Source of the DNA: WHSW01 sp963740055
GTDB taxonomy: Bacteria; Actinomycetota; Thermoleophilia; Solirubrobacterales; 70-9
Assembly: GCA_963740055.1 (NCBI GenBank)
Contig: CAVUCL010000001.1
Location: forward strand, 956,584-1,020,583
Direction: 5' to 3'
Length of the DNA stretch: 64,000 bases
The notes beneath the pieces were generated by a model, which was not told where the DNA came from, searched no databases, and saw only the letters and a program-made list of their open reading frames with translations. Below are positions 55,651-63,999 of the stretch, piece after piece (position 1 is the first letter of the stretch; every line of letters starts with the position of its first letter). Both the position numbers and the translations under genes were made by a program.

Positions 55651-57732
55651 ATGGGTGCGGAGACGAACCTGGTCGCCGTAGCTACGGACGGCAGCGCCGG
55701 GGCCACGCTCGCGGTCGAATGGGCGGCGAGCTTTGCGAGGTCGGCGGGCGCGGAACTGCTCGCGATCCAGGTGATCAGGCCGGCGTCGAAGCCCGAATCG
55801 GTTGCCCTGGATAGGGGTGCCGGGAACGGCGCGCCCGTGGCCGAGTCGGGGTCGGGCGGACCGGCCCCGGATGAGGTCGCGCAGGCGCGCGTGCGCGCGG
55901 CGCTCGAGCGGTCCCTGCCCACCGATGGGATCCGCGCCCGGGCCGTGGTCGAGTCGGGGGAGGACGTCGCCGCGGTGATCCTCGCCGCGGCCGGAGAGGC
56001 CGATGCCGATGTTGTCGTCGTCGGCAGCTCCGGCATGCGCGGTCGCAAGCAGTTCCTGCTCGGCAATGTCGCCAACCGCGTCACCCATCTCGCCGGCTGC
56101 ACGGTGGTGGTCGTCAACACGACCACGGGTGAGCCGGCGTCCGAGCGGACCCCCGACGCCGGTCGGCTGCAGGCGCGCGCCCGCGAGATCAGCCGCATCC
56201 TCGGCCCGGTTGGGATCCGCCAACTCTCCGGGCGGCTGCTGCGACTCGAGGGGGACCCGGACGGACCGCGGCGGCTACGGGAGGCGTTCGAGCAGCTGGG
56301 ACCGACCTTCGGCAAGCTCGGCCAGGTCCTCTCCACCCGTCCCGACTTGATCGCCGAGGAGTACGTCGCCGAGCTCGCGGCGCTGCAGTCGGACGTTCCC
56401 CCGATGTCCGAGGCGGAGGTCGTGTCGATGATGGAGCGCGAGCTCGCCGTTCCCTGGGAGGACGTCTTCTCCTGGATCGATCCCGAGCCGCTCGCCGCTG
56501 GGACGATCGCCCAGGTGCATCGGGCGCGGATGGCCGACGGCCACCGCGTGGTGGTCAAAGTTCAGCGCCCCGATGCCGAGGAGGTGGTCGAGAACGACCT
56601 CGCGCTGCTCGAGATGATCATCAGGCCTGCGTCGCGCTCGCGGCGGCTGAACCGGATCATCGACATCCCGTCGCTCGCCGAGCAGGTCTCGAGCGCGCTT
56701 CGCGACGAGCTCGACTTCGGCCAGGAGGCGCGCAACACGGTCCGCATGGCCGAGATCGTCGCCGCCTATGACCGCATCGGCGTTCCGGGCTGTCATCGGG
56801 AGCTCTCGACCGCGCGCCTGTTGGTCATCGACGAGATCGTCGACGCGGTTCCGCTGCTCGAAGCCCCGGAGGGCCCGGAACGCACCGAGGCGGCGCGTCA
56901 GCTGATCCAGGCCTACTACAAGCAGGTCCTCGAGGACGGCTTCTTCCATGCCGACCCCCACCCGGGCAACATGCTCTGGGCCGACAACAGGATCTGGCTC
57001 CTCGACCTGGGCATGGTCGGCCGCCTGGAGGCCCAGACCCGCCGCCAGCTGTTCCTCGTCCTGCTCGCCTTCGCACAGGGCGACGTCGATCTGCTCGCCG
57101 ATGTCTCGCTCGATCTGGGTGCTGTGGCGGACGCCACCGAGGTCGATGTCGAGGCCTACCGCAACGACATCGCGGCCGTGGTCGCCGAGATCCGCGGTCG
57201 CCCGCTCCAAGATCTGAACCTGGTCGAGCTGCTCAACCAGCTGACGGCGATCTCGGTTCGACACGGAGTGCCCTTGCCGCCCGCGTTCGTGATGGTCGGC
57301 AAGGCGCTGGCCCAGGTCGACGGCGCAGTTTCGGAGCTCGCCCCGGAGCTCGACCCGATCGAGGAGGCGCGGCGCTTCTTCCTGCGCAGCATCACCCGGC
57401 GGCTGGCCGGGCGCCTGGATCCACAGCAGGTCATCTACGAGGTGGAGCGGCTGCGCTACCGGGCAAGCCAGGTCTCCGACGGCCTGGCGACGCTCGTCGG
57501 CGGCCGGCCGGGGCGGCAGCTCGAGGTCAAGTTCACCTCGGCTCGGCTCGAGCAGAAAGTTGTGCGCGCAGGACGCGCGGTGGCGCTCGGGCTGAGCGCG
57601 GGCCTGACCTGGGTTGCCGCTACGCAGGCGAGCACATCCGACCAGGTCGACCCGCGGTTCTCGCGGGCGCTGCGCAGCGTCGCCGGCGGGCTCTCGGTCT
57701 GGTTCGCGGCCGAGGTCGCGCGCACCCGGTAG
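55651..57732 (+). CDS. Fusion of a universal stress protein domain and an ABC1/UbiB-type kinase
   Basis: 693 residues from ATG 55651. Residues 1-~150 are a Usp domain (NLVAVATDGSAGATLAVEWA, then GSSGMRGRKQFLLGNVANRV, the GxxGxxx-x-GS/N ATP loop, and TVVVVNTT). Residues ~180-690 are an ABC1 atypical kinase: FGKLGQVLSTRPDL (KxGQ), AAGTIAQVHRA, VVVKVQRP, FHADPHPGN and LLDLGMVG, then two C-terminal hydrophobic segments. ABC1 proteins support ubiquinone/menaquinone-type metabolism and lipid stress. A Usp-ABC1 fusion is unusual to my knowledge. Membrane-associated via its C-terminus. Confidence 0.85.
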   Translation: MGAETNLVAVATDGSAGATLAVEWAASFARSAGAELLAIQVIRPASKPESVALDRGAGNGAPVAESGSGGPAPDEVAQARVRAALERSLPTDGIRARAVVESGEDVAAVILAAAGEADADVVVVGSSGMRGRKQFLLGNVANRVTHLAGCTVVVVNTTTGEPASERTPDAGRLQARAREISRILGPVGIRQLSGRLLRLEGDPDGPRRLREAFEQLGPTFGKLGQVLSTRPDLIAEEYVAELAALQSDVPPMSEAEVVSMMERELAVPWEDVFSWIDPEPLAAGTIAQVHRARMADGHRVVVKVQRPDAEEVVENDLALLEMIIRPASRSRRLNRIIDIPSLAEQVSSALRDELDFGQEARNTVRMAEIVAAYDRIGVPGCHRELSTARLLVIDEIVDAVPLLEAPEGPERTEAARQLIQAYYKQVLEDGFFHADPHPGNMLWADNRIWLLDLGMVGRLEAQTRRQLFLVLLAFAQGDVDLLADVSLDLGAVADATEVDVEAYRNDIAAVVAEIRGRPLQDLNLVELLNQLTAISVRHGVPLPPAFVMVGKALAQVDGAVSELAPELDPIEEARRFFLRSITRRLAGRLDPQQVIYEVERLRYRASQVSDGLATLVGGRPGRQLEVKFTSARLEQKVVRAGRAVALGLSAGLTWVAATQASTSDQVDPRFSRALRSVAGGLSVWFAAEVARTR

Positions 57733-57837
57733 GGGTCGATAGCAGGACCGCTTTCATGGAAGGCGGCTATCTGGCCACGCCCTGGCTAGGCTGGGATCCG
57801 GAGTGCTGGCTAACCGCAAAATGCTTGGAGGACGCTA

Positions 57838-58477
57838 GTGCCGGACACCAACCTGCCACATGACTCGATCTCGCTCGGATGGCTTCGTCGCCGGGCCGGA
57901 CCAGAGCCGGGGGCCAGTCGAGCGTGAGCGCGAAAGCGCGGCAGGGAGGTCCATGAGCTGGCACCTCAGGCGACGAGCGCGCGAACGACGCCGACGCGAC
58001 GGCAGACCAGCGGCTGGCTATGCGACCGCGCGGGGCCTACGTGAAGTGGAAGCTCGGCCGCAACATGTTCGGGCCGATCCGCGGCGAGTGGGATGAGGAC
58101 TGGAATGGCGTGGTAGGGCGGCTCCGAGCCGCCCTACCACGCGCCGGTCTTCGTGCTCACCCACCACGCCCGCGAGCCGATCGAGATGGAGGGCGGACAC
58201 GAGCTTTCGCTTCGTCACGCAGCGGCTTCGAGACCGCATACGCGCAGGCGCGTGAGGCGCGCGCGGCGAGGATGGTGTTGACATCGCGGGCGGCGCCTCG
58301 ACCGTCCGTCAGGCGCTCGCCGCCGGAGTGATCGACGAACTCACGCTCGACGTGGCCCCCGTCCTGTTCGGGTCCGGCGAGCGGCTCTTCGACGGAGTCG
58401 AGTCCTTCGGGTTCGAGCCGGTCGAGGTGCTCCACTCTCCGCTAGCCACGCAAATCCGCTACCGGCGGGCGGGGTGA
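57838..58477 (+). pseudogene. Dihydrofolate reductase/RibD C-terminal domain-like gene, multiply broken
   Basis: Pieces of one protein lie in all three frames: GPDQSR near 57888, NMFGPIRGEWDEDW at ~58063, APVFVLTHHAREPIEMEGG at ~58140, FETAYAQAREA at ~58225, and DIAGGASTVRQALAAGVIDE to the stop at 58477. Together they match YwjB/RibD-C-type reductases, but at least four shifts and a palindromic change at 58109-58141 intervene. GGAGG precedes GTG 57838. Either decayed or unusually error-ridden sequence; I favour a pseudogene. Confidence 0.65.
58109..58141. repeat. 16-bp perfect inverted repeat inside the pseudogene
   Basis: CGTGGTAGGGCGGCTC, one base, then GAGCCGCCCTACCACG. The right arm encodes the expected family sequence (EPPYHAP), and the left arm looks like a copy of it, which is how a fold-back template-switch mutation would look. 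Confidence 0.6.
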
Positions 58478-58492
58478 GTGAGGAGATACTCG

Positions 58493-58519
58493 AAAGGCCC
58501 GCATTGATGCGGGCCTTTT
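58493..58519 (+). terminator. intrinsic terminator (possibly bidirectional)
   Basis: AAGGCCCGCA-TTGA-TGCGGGCCTT followed by TTCC on the plus strand and preceded by AA, between the pseudogene and the convergent DUF1801-like gene. Confidence 0.75.
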
Positions 58520-58534
58520 CCGTCCTCAGTCGGA

Positions 58535-58941
58535 TCATCCGGGTTGATCCGTGTCCCTTTTGAGCTTCCGCCAACCGCCGGCGCGATTGTTGGCGGCGAT
58601 CTGGGCGAGCATCCGGCGCAGTGGTTCGGCCTTGACCTCCTCACCCTCGACGATCGAGATTTGACGAGCCGTCTCGTTGCCGTGGCCGCTGGTGATGATC
58701 CGATCCGGATCGGCACGATCGCGCCGTCATAGAGGAATACGCATACGTGCCGTTTCGCGGCGAGCAGGGCGCAGACGTTGCCCTTACAGACGAAATAGGG
58801 CCGGTCGCCGAACTTGATCGTCTCCTCGATCTCAGGGTCCGCCGCATGCGCGAGCTTGCGGACCTTCCGGCAGATCTTCTGCTGCCACTCAGGCAGACGG
58901 TTGATGTAGTCGTCAACTCGTGGGTCGCTGCTGTCGCTCAA
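58535..58941 (-). CDS. DUF1801-like protein; one frameshift
   Basis: About 135 residues from ATG 58941. INRLPEWQQKICRKVRKLAH, TIKFGDRPYFVCKGNVCALL and KRHVCVFLYDGA are the usual DUF1801/YdhG features. A missing base near 58716 splits GAIVP from DPDRIITSGHGNETARQISI; the restored frame ends at 58535. Family function is unknown. Confidence 0.72.
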
Positions 58942-58951
58942 GTCTCGCTCC

Positions 58952-59332
58952 TCACTCGAAGGCGGCGATGATTGCGGAGACCAGGATCAGCTTGAAGAAC
59001 CAGTCCCCCAGGTGGACCGCAGCGAGCCGGCTCGGGTAACCCTCGTGGAGGATCGACCCCGCGAACAGGACCACCGGAAACCCCAGAAACAGCGCCGCGC
59101 CGAGGAGCAGAGCACCGGCGAGATCAGTGATCCCGATCTCGGCGGTCAGTCCGGCGACCACGAGCGCCACCACAGCGCTGCGGGCGAGCTCGGCCGCCGG
59201 CAACCACGGCGGGGCTGCTCCCGCCGGCTCATCGTCGCCCGTTTCCGCCGGCACCAGCGCGTACCAGCCGCCGCTGAACGCGAACGCCGCCAGGGCCGCG
59301 ACCGCGACCGCAATCGGCTCCAGATCGGGCAT
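58952..59332 (-). CDS. DUF1761-like membrane protein
   Basis: 126 residues from ATG 59332, with GAGAGGTGAGC just upstream. Four membrane segments, beginning IAVAVAALAAFAFSGGWYAL, a WYA motif typical of DUF1761, and ending GDWFFKLILVSAIIAAFE. Likely an inner-membrane protein of unknown role. Confidence 0.75.
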   Translation of the reverse strand: MPDLEPIAVAVAALAAFAFSGGWYALVPAETGDDEPAGAAPPWLPAAELARSAVVALVVAGLTAEIGITDLAGALLLGAALFLGFPVVLFAGSILHEGYPSRLAAVHLGDWFFKLILVSAIIAAFE

Positions 59333-59378
59333 GCTCACCTCTCCCAAAGACGTGCCGCCGCGGCGGTTCTCACCGGCC

Positions 59379-59741
59379 TCATCGCTTTGGCTGCCAGAGC
59401 GCCAGCTCGCCGCATTCGGGCGCGGCAATCAGTGATCGCCATCCGGCCGGCCCCTCCCGCGGGGACATGACGAGCGCCGCGCCCAGCGTCAGCGCCCGCT
59501 CAGTCGCTTGGCCGATCTCGTCGACCTCTATGTATGGGACCCAGGCGGCAGCCCGCCGATCGGACTCGACGACCCCGCCCTCAAGCGCCCGATGGAGCTC
59601 GAGCGCGACGTAGGTCCCAGCCTCGGTGCGAACCTGATCCACCTCCCAACGGAACATCTCGTGGAGGAACGCGCAGGCTCGCGCCAGGTTTGCGGTCCTG
59701 AGCTCGAGATGGACCATCGGGCAGGGGACGACACGCGCCAT
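59379..59741 (-). CDS. VOC (glyoxalase/bleomycin resistance) family protein
   Basis: About 120 residues; start could be ATG 59741 (MARVVP), ATG 59744, or GTG 59750. MVHLELRTANLARACAFLHE, WVPYIEVDEIGQATERALTL and WRSLIAAPECGELALWQPK are one VOC module. It diverges from the ECF sigma gene across a palindrome. Substrate unknown. Confidence 0.82.
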   Translation of the reverse strand: MARVVPCPMVHLELRTANLARACAFLHEMFRWEVDQVRTEAGTYVALELHRALEGGVVESDRRAAAWVPYIEVDEIGQATERALTLGAALVMSPREGPAGWRSLIAAPECGELALWQPKR

Positions 59742-59772
59742 CATGTCCACTTGGACCGGCTACGCAGCCGCG

Positions 59773-59790
59773 ATTCACCGCGCGGTGAAT
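59773..59790. promoter_or_regulatory. candidate operator (perfect 18-bp palindrome)
   Basis: ATTCACCGCGCGGTGAAT is its own reverse complement, in the short gap between the divergent VOC and sigma factor genes. Confidence 0.55.
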
Positions 59791-59818
59791 TTGGTGTTGG
59801 CTCGCGGTCTACACCTAC

Positions 59819-60835
59819 ATGACGCTCACGCAAGCGACAGAGGTCGAGTTCGAAGCCGTCGTCGAGGCCGAGCGCGCCCGCATTCATGCGCACTGCTACC
59901 GGATGCTCGGCTCGCTGCACGACGCCGACGATGCTTGTCAGGAGACCTTCCTCAAAGCCTGGCGTGGATTCTCCAAGTTCGAGGGACGAAGCTCCGTGCG
60001 CACTTGGCTGTACCGGATCGCGACCAACGTGTGCCTCGATTCGATCGAGCGCCGGCCGAAGCGAGTCCTGCCAATCGACTTCGGACCGCCGATCCCCGCT
60101 GGAACCGCGGATCCGACCTCGCCGGCCTCTGACGGTCTCTGGATCGAGGCCTATCCCGATGAGGCGCTCGGAATCGCCGATGGGACGGCTTCCCCGGCGG
60201 CGCGTTACGAGCAACGTGAAGCACTCGAACTGGCCTTCGTCTCGGCGTTGCAGCACCTTCCACCACGACAGCGTGCTGTCTTGATTGCCCGAGACGTGCT
60301 CGGCTTTTCGGCCAAAGAGGCAGCGGAAGTACTCGAGACCACGCCGGCGGCGGTAAACGGTGCTCTGCTCAGGGCGCGGAAGGCGGTCGAGGAGCGGTTG
60401 CCCGCCCACAGCCAGCAGGCCGCGCTGCGGGAGCTCGGAGACGAACGCATCCGTCATCTCGTCGAACAGTTCGCGGACGCTTTTGAACGCGGCGATGTCG
60501 GTCTGATTCTGCAGATGCTGAGCGAGGACGCGACCTTCCAGATGCCCCCGTACGCCGGATGGCGAAAGGGCCGGCAGGCGATCGCAGACTCCTGGCTGAT
60601 GCCGGGTGGACCCGGTCCCAGGCTGCGCTACTCGGCGTGTCGCGTCAACGGTCAGCTCGCCCTGGGCACCTACCTGCTCGAGCGGGGGACGCCTGCGTAC
60701 GCGCCGATCGCCATCGACGTGCTCCACGTCGCGGCGAATGGGTCGGTCACCGGCGTGGTTGCGTTCCGCTCGTTCGACAGCTTCGAGCGATTCGGGATGC
60801 CGGAAACGATCCCTATCGACGCCGCCGAGCGGTGA
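59819..60835 (+). CDS. ECF sigma factor with SnoaL-like C-terminal domain (SigG/SigX5 type)
   Basis: 338 residues. Region 2 ARIHAHCYRMLGSLHDADDACQE, TWLYRIATNVCLDSIERR; region 4 LPPRQRAVLIARDVLGFSAKEA. After residue ~205 a SnoaL/NTF2-like domain begins (HLVEQFADAFERGDVGLIL ... MPPYAGWRKGRQAI), which in this group modulates activity instead of a separate anti-sigma factor. Followed by the hydrolase gene at 60885, likely one unit. Confidence 0.9.
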   Translation: MTLTQATEVEFEAVVEAERARIHAHCYRMLGSLHDADDACQETFLKAWRGFSKFEGRSSVRTWLYRIATNVCLDSIERRPKRVLPIDFGPPIPAGTADPTSPASDGLWIEAYPDEALGIADGTASPAARYEQREALELAFVSALQHLPPRQRAVLIARDVLGFSAKEAAEVLETTPAAVNGALLRARKAVEERLPAHSQQAALRELGDERIRHLVEQFADAFERGDVGLILQMLSEDATFQMPPYAGWRKGRQAIADSWLMPGGPGPRLRYSACRVNGQLALGTYLLERGTPAYAPIAIDVLHVAANGSVTGVVAFRSFDSFERFGMPETIPIDAAER

Positions 60836-60884
60836 GTTTGATCCCTCCCGTCGGTCCTATCACCAGACCTCAGAAAGGATGACC

Positions 60885-61769
60885 ATGACCGATGTGAGCA
60901 CCGAGAGCGAACCGAAGACCCGGACCGTGGACGGCCGGAGCGCCACGCTCGCCTACGACATCCGGGAGCCCGACGGCAAGAGCGCCGCGCCGCCGCTGAT
61001 CATGTTCGGCTCGCCGATGGGCGCGAGCGGATTCACGACCTTGGCGGCACATTTCAGGGACCGAATGGTGGTGACCTACGACCCGCGCGGCGTCGGGCGT
61101 AGTGAGAAGCGCGACAGTTCCACGGAGTCGACGCCCGACGAGCACGCGGATGACCTGCACCGCGTGATCTCGGCGATCGGCGGTCCTGTCGACATCTTCG
61201 CCACCAGCGGCGGGGCGGTCAACGCCCTCGTGCTGGTCGCGAAGCACCCGGAACAGGTCAGCGCGCTGGTGGCGCACGAACCGCCGGCCGCGCAGGTGCT
61301 GCCCGACCGCGAGGAAGCGCTGGCCGCCGCAGTGGACATCCGCGAGACCTATCAGCGAGTCGGCTTCGGCCCGGCGATGGCGAGGTTCATCACCCTCGTA
61401 ACGCTGAAGGGTCCGGTCCCGGCTGATTTCGCCGACACGAATCCCGATCCGGCCAATTTCGGGCTTCCGGCCGAGGACGACGGCAGGCGCGACGATCCCC
61501 TGCTGGGCCAGAACATCGTCACCGGCACCCACCATGAGCTCGACTTCGACGCCTTGCGCGCGGCGTCAACCCGGATCGTGCTCGCGGCCGGCGCCGAATC
61601 AGAGGGCGAGCTGGCCCACCGCGCTGCGCTCGCCGTCGCGGATCGGCTCGGGAAGGAGGCCGTCATCTTCCCCAGCCACCACGCCGGGTTCCTTGGCGGC
61701 GAGTTCGGTCAGCAGGGTGAGCCTGACGCGTTCGCGGCCAAATTGCGGCAGGTTCTGGCCGGCTCATGA
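60885..61769 (+). CDS. Alpha/beta hydrolase
   Basis: 294 residues from ATG 60885, with AGAAAGGAT placed well for it (ATG 60879 overlaps that site). LIMFGSPMGASGFTTLAAHF, YDPRGVGRSEK, IFATSGGAVNALVLV (nucleophile Ser) and SHHAGFLGGEFG (His). The last codons, GCC GGC TCA TGA, coincide with the start of a tRNA-fMet fragment, so the gene's 3' end may have been remade by that insertion. Substrate unknown. Confidence 0.85.
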   Translation: MTDVSTESEPKTRTVDGRSATLAYDIREPDGKSAAPPLIMFGSPMGASGFTTLAAHFRDRMVVTYDPRGVGRSEKRDSSTESTPDEHADDLHRVISAIGGPVDIFATSGGAVNALVLVAKHPEQVSALVAHEPPAAQVLPDREEALAAAVDIRETYQRVGFGPAMARFITLVTLKGPVPADFADTNPDPANFGLPAEDDGRRDDPLLGQNIVTGTHHELDFDALRAASTRIVLAAGAESEGELAHRAALAVADRLGKEAVIFPSHHAGFLGGEFGQQGEPDAFAAKLRQVLAGS

Positions 61770-61824
61770 CCCGGAGGTCGTGGGTTCAGATCCCGCCACG
61801 TATCGAATCTCGCTGCGACGCACG
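61759..61824. repeat. dispersed repeat, copy 4: tRNA-fMet 3' fragment plus 17-nt end
   Basis: From 61759, about 37 bases match the tRNA-fMet anticodon and T arms with one deletion and two changes; the acceptor strand is absent. It is followed by ACGTATCGAA and TCTCGCTGCGACGCACG (61808-61824), one mismatch from the reverse of the copy 1 17-mer. It overlaps the stop of the hydrolase gene. Confidence 0.75.
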
Positions 61825-61866
61825 AAGCTAAGCAGGGGAGATCCCTGCGGAGGTCGACGCGGCATA

Positions 61867-61895
61867 GGGGAGGCCGGCGTCGGACCGGCCTCCCC
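61867..61895. terminator. hairpin between convergent genes
   Basis: GGGGAGGCCGG and CCGGCCTCCCC pair perfectly around CGTCGGA. No T-run, so termination is only plausible. Confidence 0.5.
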
Positions 61896-61907
61896 GGGTC
61901 GACGGCG

Positions 61908-62801
61908 TTACGCCGCCGCCGCGTACGCGTATGCCAGCTCAGCGGCGAACTGCTCGAACTCGGTCGGGGTCGTGTTGCTCTCGTTGCGACCCTCGAGCGA
62001 GTGCAGCCTGCCTTCGCTCAGCGCCTGGTTGAACTCGACGAACAGGGCGGCGAAGTCCGGCGAGAACCCGGCGGCATCGGTGAGGATCCCGATCAGCTCT
62101 GCGTCGGGCAGCTGGATGTACGGGAGGTCCGGCTCACCGATCGCTGCGCCGATCGCCGCCGCGGCCTCGGAGTAGGTGAGGTCACGCGGGCCGAGCAGCT
62201 CGCGGACCACGACGCCGTTCCAGTTCCGCTCGCGCAGCGCCCCGGCCGCGACCGCGGCGACGTCGGCGGTGGCGATCATCGGCACCTTCGCTTCGGGCGC
62301 GACCGAGTCGGCGACCACGCGTTCGTGGCGGATCGTCTCCAGCGCCGCGTAGAAGCCCTCGAAGAAGGCGCCGGAGCGCAGGATCATGAGGTTGACGCGG
62401 TCAAGCGCCCGCAGCCGCCGCTCCTGTCGGTGCAGGCTGGCGATGAACCCGTTGCCGCTCGCGAGCTCGGCGCCGATCGCGCTCAGGGCGACCACATGGG
62501 GCACACCGCTCTCGCGAATCGCCGAAGCGATCGCCTCGCCACGCTTGTCCTGATCGGCGTGGTAGTCGGGCAGGGTCGGGTCGAAGGCGGTCAGCGTGTA
62601 GACCGCGTCGGCGGCTGCGAAGGTGCTCGCGAGGTAGTCGGCGTCGCGGACGTCGCCGGCGACGGTCTCGGCCCCAAGCGCGTCCAGCTCGGCGAGCTTC
62701 TCCGGCGAGCGCCCGAGCGCGCGCACCTCCTGGCCGTCTTCGAGCAGCAGCTCGGTGATCTTGCGGCCGGTGTTTCCGGTGGCTCCCATCACGGTGATCA
62801 T
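61908..62801 (-). CDS. NmrA-like NAD(P)-binding protein
   Basis: 297 residues from ATG 62801, with AGGAGG upstream. MITVMGATGNTGRKITELLL (GxxGxxG), then VVALSAIGAELASGNGF and the C-terminal LPDAELIGILTDAAGF. Atypical SDR/NmrA family that senses redox state or reduces quinones/small molecules. It faces the AraC gene, which likely controls it. Confidence 0.87.
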   Translation of the reverse strand: MITVMGATGNTGRKITELLLEDGQEVRALGRSPEKLAELDALGAETVAGDVRDADYLASTFAAADAVYTLTAFDPTLPDYHADQDKRGEAIASAIRESGVPHVVALSAIGAELASGNGFIASLHRQERRLRALDRVNLMILRSGAFFEGFYAALETIRHERVVADSVAPEAKVPMIATADVAAVAAGALRERNWNGVVVRELLGPRDLTYSEAAAAIGAAIGEPDLPYIQLPDAELIGILTDAAGFSPDFAALFVEFNQALSEGRLHSLEGRNESNTTPTEFEQFAAELAYAYAAAA

Positions 62802-62936
62802 TGTTCGTTCCTCCTGGGTCAACGTAATTGCCAGTTCATCCAGTATGAGGTCGAGATTCAGGACTTACAATGATCTAACATCCGCGATTCATGCTTGATT
62901 CGTCCTGCTAGGTTGGATGGTCAAGCCGACCGTGCC

Positions 62937-63926
62937 ATGCTAGATCGCGTGACCACGCCTCCCGATCCCTGGCCCTCTCCCGCCGATCCGCTCGGCGAGG
63001 CCCTGCACTTCCTCGAACTGCGCGGCGCCTTCTACTGCCGCTCCGAGTTCACCGCCCCGTTCGGTCTCGAGCTGCCGCCGTTCGAGGGCTATCTGTGGTT
63101 TCACGCCATCACCGCCGGAAGCTGCTGGCTGGAGGCCCCCCAGGCCCAGCCGCGGCGCCTGGCCGCAAGCGAGCTGGCGCTCGTCCCGCACGGCGAGGGC
63201 CACCGGCTGCGCAGCGAGCCCGACGCCCCGACCCCCAGCATCTTCGAGCTCGAGCGCGAGCAGCTCGGCGAGCGCTACGAGATCCTGCGCCACGGAGGCG
63301 GTGGAGAGCGCATCGACATGGTGTGCGGAGCCGTGCGCTTCGACCATCCAGCCGCGCGCAGGCTGCTCGCCGTGTTACCGCGGATCCTCGCGTTCGACCC
63401 GGCGACGAGCCCGACGCAGCTCGAGTGGTTGCGCTCCACCCTGCGGCTGATGGCGCTAGAGGCGGAGGGCCTGCGTCCCGGCGGCGAGACGGTGATCACC
63501 CGCCTTTCCGACGTGCTCGTCGTGCAGGCGCTGCGGGCCTGGCTGGAGAGTGACCCGGCGGCACAGTCGGGCTGGCTCGGCGCGCTGCGAGACCCGCAGA
63601 TCGGCCGCGCGATCTCGCTCATCCACCGCGAGCCCGGCCGCCCGTGGACCGTCGCCTCGCTCGCCGACCAGATCCCGATGTCGCGCTCGGCGTTCGCCGC
63701 GCGGTTCACCGAGCTCGTCGGCGAGCCGGCGATGAGCTACGTGACCCGGTGGCGGATGCACCTGGCCGCGGTGGCGCTGCGGGACGAGGGCGCAACCGTG
63801 GCCGCGCTCGCGGATCGTTTCGGCTATCGCTCCGAGGCCGCGTTCGCGCGCGCGTTCAAGCGCGTCGTGGGATCACCGCCCGGCGCCGTACGGCGGGCGG
63901 GGCCGGTCGAGCCGATCGGCGCCTGA
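62937..63926 (+). CDS. AraC family transcriptional regulator with cupin-like N-terminus
   Basis: 329 residues from ATG 62937; GTG 62949 is an equally possible start. The N-terminus is a cupin-like ligand domain (FEGYLWFHAITAGSCWLEAP), the C-terminus has two HTH motifs (TVASLADQIPMSRSAFAARF and TVAALADRFGYRSEAAFARAF) as in the Cupin_6/AraC group. Divergent from the NmrA-like gene, so likely its activator. Confidence 0.88.
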   Translation: MLDRVTTPPDPWPSPADPLGEALHFLELRGAFYCRSEFTAPFGLELPPFEGYLWFHAITAGSCWLEAPQAQPRRLAASELALVPHGEGHRLRSEPDAPTPSIFELEREQLGERYEILRHGGGGERIDMVCGAVRFDHPAARRLLAVLPRILAFDPATSPTQLEWLRSTLRLMALEAEGLRPGGETVITRLSDVLVVQALRAWLESDPAAQSGWLGALRDPQIGRAISLIHREPGRPWTVASLADQIPMSRSAFAARFTELVGEPAMSYVTRWRMHLAAVALRDEGATVAALADRFGYRSEAAFARAFKRVVGSPPGAVRRAGPVEPIGA

Positions 63927-63935
63927 AGCCGGCTC

Positions 63936-63999
63936 ACGGCTCATAGCCCGGAGGTCGCGGGTTCAAATAGACCACGTTTGGATCTCGCAACGACGCACG
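63936..63999. repeat. dispersed repeat, copy 5: tRNA-fMet 3' fragment plus 17-nt end
   Basis: Starts 10 bp after the AraC stop. ACGGCTCATAGCCCGGAGGT and the T arm GCGGGTTCAAAT are tRNA-fMet-like; then ACGTTTGGA and TCTCGCAACGACGCACG (63983-63999). Runs into the window edge. Confidence 0.72.

Noticed and set aside
57838..58477. A small gene of ~103 codons at 58020
   Set aside because: It holds only one fragment of the RibD-like protein and ends by frameshift; it is part of the pseudogene.
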